From positions 1 to 64,000 of the forward strand of contig CBDCVJ010000066.1 of assembly GCA_965222975.1 (NCBI GenBank): a stretch of 64,000 nucleotides of DNA. The letters are read 5' to 3'. Positions within the stretch are counted from its first letter, which is position 1; each line of letters opens with the position of its first letter. The notes below the pieces were generated by a model. The model was not told the DNA's origin. It was given only the letters and a program-made list of their open reading frames with translations, and ran no database searches. This DNA is from UBA6168 sp965222975. GTDB lineage: Bacteria > Bacteroidota > Bacteroidia > Chitinophagales > Saprospiraceae. Shown in pieces: positions 26,891-35,400 of the stretch. The position numbers and the translations under genes are program-made.

Positions 26891-27706
26891 ATGCACCGTA
26901 CTGTTATAGAACCAAACAAGTCCTTTATCAAAATCCCAATTAAGGAACTTTATTCGTTCCGAGAACTGATCTTCGTGCTGGCGCTCCGGGATTTTAGAAT
27001 TAAATACGCCCAAACATTTATCGGATTCTTATGGGCCTTCATTAACCCATTGTTTACGTTACTCATTCTTCATTTTGTGTTCGGACAAGTTGTTAATGTG
27101 AACACTGGGCAAACCCCACATGTCATCTTTACGTTGGCCGGGCTTATTGGTTGGAATTATTTCGCCACCTTGGTTTCAGAAGCAGGGCATTCCATCATTA
27201 GTGCCCAAAACATGATAAAGAAAATATATTTTCCAAGATTGGTCATCCCCATCTCTAAAGCCATAACAGGTTTGATTGATTTCGCCGTAGTATTGCTCTG
27301 CTTTTTTGTTTTTATGCTGATATATAAGTTTATACCGAGCAAGAATATTGTTTTCTTGCCCTTTTTCCTTTTAATGGTTTTGATAACTGGCTTGACTGGA
27401 GGCATTTGGATCTCAGCATTGACGACCCGATTTCGGGATTTTCAGCATGTCGTCCCATTCCTTTTGCGGATTGGCATGTTTGCCACGCCGATTGCCTATT
27501 CGACCGCATCTGTACCAGAAAAATACCAAACCTTGTTTCAATTGAATCCATTAGTAGGGCTGATTGAAGGAATCCGGTGGACCATCATAGGTGGGAACAG
27601 CCCAGGAAAAGAGGTCTTTTTATCATTTGCTATCACCTTCATTGTTTTTATTTTTGGTATATTTTACTTTAACAAAGTTGAAAAGACCATGGCCGATGTG
27701 CTCTAA
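26891..27706 (+). CDS. wzm: ABC-2 type polysaccharide exporter permease (Wzm-like)
   Basis: A 271-residue protein with about six hydrophobic segments. The early IKELYSFRELIFVLALRDFRIKYAQTFIGFLWAFINPL is the hallmark N-terminal region of Wzm/TagG/RfbA permeases. Later segments include VVLLCFFVFMLIYKF, FFLLMVLITGLTGGIWISAL and FLSFAITFIVFIFGIFYF. Together with the Wzt gene 190 bases downstream it forms a complete ABC exporter that moves a lipid-linked polysaccharide across the inner membrane. Element copy B lies 13 bases behind its stop, between the two exporter genes. Confidence 0.93.
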   Translation: MHRTVIEPNKSFIKIPIKELYSFRELIFVLALRDFRIKYAQTFIGFLWAFINPLFTLLILHFVFGQVVNVNTGQTPHVIFTLAGLIGWNYFATLVSEAGHSIISAQNMIKKIYFPRLVIPISKAITGLIDFAVVLLCFFVFMLIYKFIPSKNIVFLPFFLLMVLITGLTGGIWISALTTRFRDFQHVVPFLLRIGMFATPIAYSTASVPEKYQTLFQLNPLVGLIEGIRWTIIGGNSPGKEVFLSFAITFIVFIFGIFYFNKVEKTMADVL

Positions 27707-27719
27707 ATTAACAGCAATT

Positions 27720-27850
27720 GTAACTATTTAGGAGGGCGGGAGAGGGAAAGAAAAAATTTCATTTTTTCTTTCCCTCTCCCGCAAAAGTGGGGTGTTTTTT
27801 GGTAAAAATTTTCAATTTTTACCAAAAAACACCCCCTGCTAAATAGTTAC
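27720..27850. repeat. 131-bp three-stem palindromic element, copy B
   Basis: The outer arms 27720-27731 and 27839-27850 pair perfectly (12 bp). Stem 1 pairs 27736-27757 with 27761-27782 and stem 2 pairs 27789-27810 with 27814-27835; both are 22 bp, perfect, with loop ttc. Length and layout equal copy A (22657-22787), and several differences between the copies are compensated on both sides of the stem. It separates wzm from wzt. Confidence 0.96.
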
Positions 27851-27894
27851 CCAAAAAGATTAATTTTCATAATTATTCCAAATTAATCGAATCC

Positions 27895-29127
27895 ATGTCC
27901 GAGGTAGCAATTAAAGTTGAAAATCTTTCGAAAAAATACCAGATAGGTAAAGCTCGGAGTGGCACTTTGATGGACACACTTGCCATTCAATGGCATTCCA
28001 TATTTTCCCCTAAATCCAACAAGGAAGATTTTTGGGCGTTAAAGGATGTTTCTTTTGAAGTCAAAAAAGGAGAGGTTTTGGGAGTCATTGGAAGAAACGG
28101 GGCAGGAAAAAGTACCCTCTTAAAAATTCTTTCCAGAATCACCGAACCAACAACGGGCCGTATTGAATTAAATGGTCGGGTAGCTTCTTTATTAGAAGTA
28201 GGCACTGGCTTTCATCCAGAATTAACAGGGCGGGAAAATATCTTTCTAAACGGTGCCCTCTTGGGCATGACTAGGCAGGAAATAAAATCAAAATTTGATG
28301 AAATTGTTGATTTTTCTGGAGTAGAGCAATTCATTGATACACCTGTAAAAAAATATTCTTCAGGTATGTATGTGAGGCTTGCTTTTGCCGTTGCTGCACA
28401 TTTGGACAGTGAAATTTTATTGGTTGATGAGGTGTTAGCTGTGGGAGACATGGAATTCCAGAGGAAATGTTTGGGGAAGATGGAAGAAGTTGCCTCAAGA
28501 GGGAAAACTGTGCTATTGGTAAGTCATAACCTTGCAACTATTAAAGATTTATGTAAAATTGGAATGTTGATTGAATCGGGAAAAACATCCCCAATTAAAA
28601 ACATTCAAGTAGTCGTTAAGGATTATCTCTCCCATTTTACTAATACATCAGGTTCGGATCTGTTTAGCAGAAAAAGCAAGGCCTTAAATAGGGATTTGAC
28701 TATTACTGATTGTAAATTTTACAATCAATCAGGAGAAGAAGCGATTACAGTATGTTCAGGGCAATATTTAAAGATCGTGATTGGATATGAAGGTAAAATG
28801 CCTAACACACTATTCAATGTCATTTTTAGGGTACAATTTTTTGATCATTCATCAAATAATATTTTGTTTGTTTGCAATAATAATCACAGTGCCACTCCAT
28901 TTCCAAATCTTCCTCAAAAAGGTCAAGTAAGTTGTATTATCAAGAAACTCCCTCTTAACAAAGGAAGGTATTATATTGACTTACAAGTTTTAAACAATTA
29001 CAATGTGGCAGATCAAATTGATGTGATAAAAACATTCAATGTCGAGCCTGGCAATTATTTCGGAACAGGAAAACTGCCGAGAATTAACAAAGGGGTTCTC
29101 ATTGATCATTCATGGATTAATCAATAA
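27895..29127 (+). CDS. wzt: ABC exporter ATPase with Wzt-type carbohydrate-binding domain
   Basis: A 410-residue protein. The nucleotide-binding domain (about 1-240) has Walker A GRNGAGKST, the signature YSSGMYVRLAFAVA, Walker B ILLVDEVLAVGD and the switch histidine in LLVSHN. The C-terminal domain (about 265-410) is a Wzt_C-type beta-sandwich ending in FNVEPGNYFGTGKLPRINKG and IDHSW, which in characterised Wzt proteins recognises the modified polysaccharide end before export. With Wzm it forms the transporter. The presence of an end-recognition domain suggests that some locus enzymes (methyltransferase or sulfotransferases) make a terminal modification. Confidence 0.95.
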   Translation: MSEVAIKVENLSKKYQIGKARSGTLMDTLAIQWHSIFSPKSNKEDFWALKDVSFEVKKGEVLGVIGRNGAGKSTLLKILSRITEPTTGRIELNGRVASLLEVGTGFHPELTGRENIFLNGALLGMTRQEIKSKFDEIVDFSGVEQFIDTPVKKYSSGMYVRLAFAVAAHLDSEILLVDEVLAVGDMEFQRKCLGKMEEVASRGKTVLLVSHNLATIKDLCKIGMLIESGKTSPIKNIQVVVKDYLSHFTNTSGSDLFSRKSKALNRDLTITDCKFYNQSGEEAITVCSGQYLKIVIGYEGKMPNTLFNVIFRVQFFDHSSNNILFVCNNNHSATPFPNLPQKGQVSCIIKKLPLNKGRYYIDLQVLNNYNVADQIDVIKTFNVEPGNYFGTGKLPRINKGVLIDHSWINQ

Positions 29128-29265
29128 ACAATAATAAAGAAATGAACTAACTCGCCGCAGAGTGGACAGGGTATCAAAGCATACTTTTTAGTTTCTTCGA
29201 TGCAAAAAGTCGGAGAATTAAATCCAGCTCTGATTAATAAATGATTCAAAAACATATTGAGGGTC

Positions 29266-29277
29266 CTAAATAGTTAC
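29266..29277. repeat. Possible solitary half-arm of the three-stem element
   Basis: The 12-mer ctaaatagttac is identical to the right outer arm of element copy B (27839-27850). No hairpins or left arm lie next to it. It may be a decayed copy, or chance. Confidence 0.3.
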
Positions 29278-29320
29278 TTTAATTGAATTAAATCACTATG
29301 TAACGCCAGCAAAATAAATT

Positions 29321-30004
29321 ATGAATTACTTGAATGTTTTAATGAGAAGATTTGCTGAGTACAGTAATGGTATAGTTTTTATTCATATCGGTAAATGTGG
29401 TGGATCATCTGTTCGGGAAGATTTAAAAAGAGAAAAATTTAATTTCACCGAAAAACATATTTCCAGAGTAAAATTTGAAAAGAATAAAAACTATATTATC
29501 ATTATTAGGAACCCTATATCAAGATTTGTATCTGCCTTTAACTGGAGATACAAGTTAGTAGTTGAAGACGGTGTTCAAGAAAATAGGTTTGAAGGAGAGA
29601 AAGTAATTTTAAAAAAATTCAAAACTGCTAATAATTTGGCAGAAAATATTTACAATTTGGAAAATGAACTCGTATTAAATTTTCAAAAAGATGAATTTTA
29701 CATTCATCATATTAAGGAAGATATAAATTATTATCTCGGAGATTTCTTAAAGAAATGTAAAAAGGAAAATATTATGGCGGTTCTTGCAACTGAAACATTA
29801 AGTGAAGATGTTAAACATCACTTTAACTTCGAGCTTACAAGCCATTTAAAATACAATAAAAAAGAAGGTAGAAATTATCTTTCAGATATAGCTGTAAAGA
29901 ACTTAAAAGAATATTTTAAAAAAGACTATGAGTGTATTGAAAAATTAAATGAATTGAATTTATTAACCGAAAGGCAATATGAAAAGTTATCTATGTACAA
30001 ATAA
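29321..30004 (+). CDS. Sulfotransferase family protein (Sulfotransfer_2-like)
   Basis: A 227-residue protein. The 5'-phosphosulfate loop is VFIHIGKCGGSSVR (about 19-32), where HxxKCGGSS is characteristic of carbohydrate sulfotransferases. The 3'-phosphate site is IIIIRNPISRFVSAFNW (about 61-77). It is soluble with no signal peptide, so sulfation would occur in the cytoplasm with PAPS before export. It lies behind the ABC exporter genes and ahead of another sulfotransferase. Low G+C and many lysine and asparagine codons suggest an acquired gene, which is an impression only. Confidence 0.8.
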   Translation: MNYLNVLMRRFAEYSNGIVFIHIGKCGGSSVREDLKREKFNFTEKHISRVKFEKNKNYIIIIRNPISRFVSAFNWRYKLVVEDGVQENRFEGEKVILKKFKTANNLAENIYNLENELVLNFQKDEFYIHHIKEDINYYLGDFLKKCKKENIMAVLATETLSEDVKHHFNFELTSHLKYNKKEGRNYLSDIAVKNLKEYFKKDYECIEKLNELNLLTERQYEKLSMYK

Positions 30005-30308
30005 TATATGATGAAAAAATCCACTAACAAAATGTACCTGTCCATGTGGATATATACGTGTCCTACTAAATTAGACCAGTTCATCATACCATACCCATTG
30101 ATATAAAAGTAAATAATACCAACCATCCTAACAAAGAAGATTTATTTACTTTGAAAGTTAAAAATGGCGATTTTTACGGAAATGGCAAAAGCCTATACCA
30201 AATGGATTGTTATATTTGAGACAAAATTGGCACACAGAATTAGGACATTAATTTAAAAGAGAACAACATACATTGGTTAATTTTAATAAAAAAAATAGTA
30301 TAACAACT
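30005..30308. other. 304-base gap with a possible Wzt C-terminal domain remnant
   Basis: One open frame without a start (30070-30219, plus strand) reads VNNTNHPNKEDLFTLKVKNG followed by DFYGNGKSL and then stops. The V-x-x-G-D-F-Y-G-x-G-K pattern resembles the end of Wzt_C domains, including the VEPGNYFGTGK segment of the neighbouring wzt gene. This may be the decayed tail of a second wzt-like gene. The rest of the gap is AT-rich with no recognisable gene. Confidence 0.35.
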
Positions 30309-31298
30309 ATGAAACCAATATTTATCGGAGGTTGCGAACGTTCAGGGACCACTCTACTTGCCTCCCAAATTGGTGCATTAAAAAATTGCATAGCAACTCC
30401 TGAATCTCAGTTCAAAAACAGATTAAAGATAACATTTTGGGATTCAGGAATCTTGAGTAACCCACATTTTAGCTTCGAAACCCAAACCAATGCATTTCAA
30501 GCAATAAAGATCTTGCTTAATCATTTTAGATTTAAAATCTGGAATATCAATTTAATTGCAGAAGAATATTTAAGCGACGTCAGTAACCACACGTTAAGAG
30601 AATTGCTTGTATGGGTAGTAAAACAATACGCTCAAAAAGTACACCCTAATAAAGTGCCTAAATATTGGATCGACCATACACCTGACAACCTAAGAAATGT
30701 TGAATTCTTGAAAAGTGTATTTCCTGAAGCAAAATTTATTCATATAATAAGAGACCCTAGAGGTATTTATAGCTCATATACCAAATTAGATTGGGGTCCT
30801 AATTCCCCGATATCTGCTTCCTATAAATGGAATCAACAAATTAAAGAGTGTATAGAAAACGAAAAGGCAGCAAGCAATAGTTGTTACAGAGTAAGATATG
30901 AAGATTTGCTAAAAAATCCGAAAACTACTCTTTTCAACATTTGTGAATGGATAGGAATAAGTTTCGAAGAAAAAATGATTGAGGGTACTGGATTTAAGGT
31001 GCCCATTTATACAATAGGACAACATTCTTTAGTAGGATCACGTCCGATAAAAAGTAAGGCTTGGGATTGGAAAAAATCCTTAACTAAACAGGATATTAAT
31101 ACAATTGATTATTTTTGCAAGGACTATATGACAGAGTTAGGCTACCCAATAGCAACAAATAGCCCAACAAAAAAGCCAAGTATATTTATTAAAATTAAGT
31201 ACCGATTTATTGAAGAAGTTAAGTGGAGGATAAATAAAAAAAAATTAATAAAAAGGAGAAAATCGGTTTCAAGTGAATTTTTCGAATATTATGATTAA
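30309..31298 (+). CDS. Sulfotransferase family protein
   Basis: About 329 residues from ATG 30309, with an upstream in-frame TTG at 30273. The N-terminus IFIGGCERSGTTLLASQIGAL holds the P-loop-like GCERSGTT that binds the 5'-phosphosulfate group. FIHIIRDPRGIYSSYTKLDWG (about 152-172) is the 3'-phosphate site, and RVRYEDLLKNPKTTLFNICEWIG is the typical sulfotransferase helix. This is the third sulfotransferase in the locus and the closest to the classical Sulfotransfer_3 pattern. It has no signal peptide. Confidence 0.88.
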   Translation: MKPIFIGGCERSGTTLLASQIGALKNCIATPESQFKNRLKITFWDSGILSNPHFSFETQTNAFQAIKILLNHFRFKIWNINLIAEEYLSDVSNHTLRELLVWVVKQYAQKVHPNKVPKYWIDHTPDNLRNVEFLKSVFPEAKFIHIIRDPRGIYSSYTKLDWGPNSPISASYKWNQQIKECIENEKAASNSCYRVRYEDLLKNPKTTLFNICEWIGISFEEKMIEGTGFKVPIYTIGQHSLVGSRPIKSKAWDWKKSLTKQDINTIDYFCKDYMTELGYPIATNSPTKKPSIFIKIKYRFIEEVKWRINKKKLIKRRKSVSSEFFEYYD

Positions 31299-31401
31299 TC
31301 AATCCAATTTTAAATCTTCTTTTTAAATGCCTACAAATAATGCTTTTTTCATCTATAGCTTAAAATAAAAAATCACATAACAAATAGATTATTTTAAACC
31401 A

Positions 31402-32427
31402 TTGAAATATCAAGAATTTATAAGATCAAATCACACCAAACAGCAAATCGAGCGTCAGATTTCTTCAGTAAAATCTGAAATAAAGGCAAATAAAAATTTC
31501 ATCTACAACTATTTTAAATTATCAGAACGGAAATTATACTTACAAAAAAACATTGATCTTCCTAAGAATATATTAGCAACAACCTATTTCACAAAGAAAA
31601 AAGACCCTCAACGGAAAAATTTAATAAAAAATAATGACTACAATCTAATTAGCAAATGGTGCAAAAGTATTATCAAATTAAAGCTTTTCGGAATTATACT
31701 CCATGACGATTTAAGCACTGATTTTACCAAACGATATGCAAACAGTCACATTCAATTTGTCTATTGTGAATTAGGCAACCTGAGTAATAATGATGAGCGT
31801 TTTTTTCTTTATCTACTTTTACTTAGAGAAGTAAATGTTGAGAAAATATTTTTTACAGATGGCTTTGATGTTGAATTCAAAAAAAACCCATTTGATAGTT
31901 TTAACGAAAAAAACGAAAACAAAGTATTTGTTGGACTAGATCAATATATAAAGATAAGACATAGCTATTGGATGCTATATAAGATTAAGAATTACATCGA
32001 ACATTCCAACATTAATATAAATTATAAATTTTATAATGCGCCACTATTTAATGCGGGCATTATAGGAGGAAAACATTCTATTGTTAATTACCTAATTGGA
32101 CTTACCTGTCATTATTTAATGATACCTAACAACTGCCAAAATCACAATATGACGGCCCTAAACCTTGCATTATTTTATCATTTTGTCCCAGCTAATAAAA
32201 ACATTAGTCCATTTAACAATATCATAATCCATTCTTTTAACCATCTTTACAAATTAATGTCAACTTCATCAGCTATCAGGATAAAATACAATAAATTGAA
32301 ATTAGCTTTAAATAGAAACAAAATAGAAAATGATTTATTTTCTAAATACATATTTGGAGGTTATCCCTTGAACAGTGCTTATAAGTCTTTTAAACATTCA
32401 GAGGATGTATATATAATTCACAAATAA
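31402..32427 (+). CDS. Uncharacterised protein, possible GT-A glycosyltransferase
   Basis: A 341-residue protein starting at TTG 31402. I do not recognise the family with confidence. The central part resembles GT-A nucleotide-sugar transferases: IFFTDGFDVEF (D-x-x-D-like metal site, about 153-163), VFVGLDQY, and YNAPLFNAGIIGGKHSIV (about 211-228), where NAGxxGG is a frequent acceptor/donor loop in such enzymes. The N-terminal 60 residues are charged and helical. It is the last gene of the polysaccharide locus and converges on the large peptidase gene with a 13-base gap. Confidence 0.5.
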   Translation: MKYQEFIRSNHTKQQIERQISSVKSEIKANKNFIYNYFKLSERKLYLQKNIDLPKNILATTYFTKKKDPQRKNLIKNNDYNLISKWCKSIIKLKLFGIILHDDLSTDFTKRYANSHIQFVYCELGNLSNNDERFFLYLLLLREVNVEKIFFTDGFDVEFKKNPFDSFNEKNENKVFVGLDQYIKIRHSYWMLYKIKNYIEHSNININYKFYNAPLFNAGIIGGKHSIVNYLIGLTCHYLMIPNNCQNHNMTALNLALFYHFVPANKNISPFNNIIIHSFNHLYKLMSTSSAIRIKYNKLKLALNRNKIENDLFSKYIFGGYPLNSAYKSFKHSEDVYIIHK

Positions 32428-32440
32428 AAAAGATGGTTGA

Positions 32441-35400
32441 TTACCTGATCAACACCATTTTCCCTATCCCTGCCTTCATATATTTATCCACTCCTTCAAT
32501 CTTAATTTGTTCCCTTTTTTCATTGTCATCCTCATTCAACATAAATCGGTACAAATAAACGCCATTGGCGAGCCTATCACCATATTGATCAGTTCCATCC
32601 CAGACAAAATCAGTTAGATGTGTACCTACCCTAAGTGGCCCTAATTCCAGTTCATCAATTTCCCTAACTATTCTACCAGAAACAGTCATTATCTGCAATT
32701 TATAATCAGTTGGAATTTGTCTTCCAGTTAGCGTATATAAAAACCTGGTGGCAGTTGAAAATGGATTGGGATAATTGACCACGTTGGAAATCGCATCAGT
32801 ATTGCTGATTTGAAAGCTTACTTTATAATCAAATTCTCCAGAAGCATTACCTGAAACATCCACGCCCTGAACAATCAATTCATACAACCCATCTTTTTCA
32901 AAATCGGGCTGGTAAATAATAGAGGCTTTATTTTCCCCTCCAATAGAATCAGCTGCAATAAATTCCATTACATCGCTATTGAAAGGAATGCGAACAGGCA
33001 CATTAGCAATTGTATCTTTTAAATACACATTTAGATAGGAAGTATCTCTTAATTTTAAATAAGGATTTTCATCTTTCAATGAAATCTGAATATATGGAGT
33101 TGGGGAAATTATATCTCCGTTAATAATATGTTCACCATCAAAAGTTACGTCCAGTAATGGGTTGCGTAAATCTTTGATTACATTAAAATTTCTGAACAGG
33201 AAATTATTAATATTAGTTAATTCAGGTTGATCTTGATCAGGGTTGATTTCTATCCCAAAATTTTGCAATGCAATTAATTCATTTGTGGAATAATCAAATT
33301 CATTTAAAATAACCTCCTCTTTGTTCAATCCTCTGATTGTATCCAAAGCGGATTTTTCGATATTATTTTCATCTCTAAATGTATATTTGATCAATAAACT
33401 ATCTCCATCCACCTTACTTAAATTCTCAATCTGATATTCTACCCTAAAGCTTTCCCCTTGTTGCAGTGTATCAGAATAATATGCGAAATTTTGCGAAGGA
33501 TCAATCGCAAACTCGGGTACTCCGTCATATAGTATTCTCCAATTGTCTAATAAATGAGGTGTTCTTTCTGGCTCATCAAAAGCTTCGTATTTTAATCTTA
33601 GATATGGAAAAGAGTTTGGTTCAATAAATGATAAATCAAGGTCATCGGTTAACACATTTTCATACAAAAGGGAATCATTCTGGGCTGTTGCCTGAAGGGA
33701 TGTCTTTCCATAAATGGAAATAGCCACTGAATCAGTTGGCAAGAAATTACTATCACTGAGTTTGTATTGGAGTTGGCGCCAGTTTTTTGCTGGACCAATA
33801 TATTTTGACCTTAAATAGCCCTCTTGCAGATATCTTACAAAGCTGTTTTCAACATCAACAATACCATTAATATCTGCGGCAATTTCTTCAAGTATAACAC
33901 CCTTTCCTTTTTGATACATCAACACATAAGGAACTGAACCTGATGCAAGCAAACGGACTTTTTCAGCTCCTTGATCCTCCAGTACTTTAAAAATGTTAGT
34001 TCCAAACATTAGAGAATCCGATTCCCATTCTTCCGATTTATAAGATGAATTAGCATTTCTTTGGCAAGTATAAAATACGACATAATAATCATCGGGAATA
34101 ATATTTTCCAAAAACATCATTAAAGTATCCCTGTCCTCAGGAGTATCAGTTGGAAATGCAAAAGTCGGAAGATCTCCTTTGTTGTTAATACTTCCATAAT
34201 CACCAGGTGATGGATTGACCTCATACCTAGCAGAGTTTGGATGCAACCAAGCAACTTGAACACCAGCTTTATAAGGGCTTACATTCCAAATATACATATT
34301 TGCCCAAGGGTTATTATTCGTATGATATTGAGCACCTCCTGTAGCTGAGTTTTTAATCCTTATAGTCAAAAAAGTATTTAGAAATGCAATCTCTCTTTTT
34401 TCAATATCCAATTGCACTGAATCTAAACGGTTTTTCGAAAACTGCCCAAATTCAGATTGATTCCAACCTTCTTTACCTTCCAAATAAACAAACGAGCTTT
34501 CACTCCAATTATACCCAGCTACTGGTGAAATACTGTCTGGGCTGACCCGCCAATAATATACTTGTTCTTGCTGTAAATTTATGTCTGGTTTCCATTTTAA
34601 CAGGCCACCTGATTGTTCAATTTCATGCTGCATTAAAAAAGGACTGTCAAAAGTTTCAATTGTATCCAATTGGAAAATATATTTCTGGGTAGCGACGAGT
34701 GGGTCGTAAGTTGAGGCTTTCAAGGTCAAATCAGAGTCACCAATGATAGCAAATTCATAAGGGTAAATTGCTTTAGCTCCATTATCTTGAATAAAAAATG
34801 GATAACCAGTTTCACTTCCAATAATAGGTGACTTTAAATCATTGTTCTCTTCAGCGGCAAACGGTTTTTCTTCAATTTCATCGTTTGGGTCTAAAGTTAT
34901 TAGCAAATTGTTCAACCCGACAGATTGTTCTCCCAGGGTAGGCAAGTTAATTTTTATACTTTTTCGATTTATGGGTACCAAAGACTTATTTGCTTTTAAA
35001 AGTACTTCTTCATCATTTGGTAGTTTTTGTTTTATCACATATTCGATTGTATCATTCTCAGTTGAGCTTCGACCAATATTGACTATATCAAATTCCAACA
35101 AAAAACTATCTGCCGTAATATTGACAATGCTTGGTGTCAGTTTAACTGATGAATAATCAACTATGTAGTCCGGTCCTTCAAAAATGCTCGCCTTTAAGGC
35201 CGGGTCGCCATTTAATGTAAATTGTTGCACCAGCGGTTCATCCCCAAAATTTATACTATCCAAATATTCGCTGGTTGCTTTTACAATATCACCAATGGAT
35301 TGGCCGTACATATCCTCTCCCATCAATGAGTATGCACTTCTTGTATAAGTGCTCAAGGAAGAAATAAAGCCCGCACCGGTAGAGGCAACAAATGCAATAG

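Noticed and set aside
29121..29255. Minus-strand 44-codon frame ending with a CPLCGE motif, overlapping the wzt stop
   Set aside because: Short, no ribosome-binding site seen, overlaps a confident gene, and the zinc-ribbon-like CPxCG could be chance.
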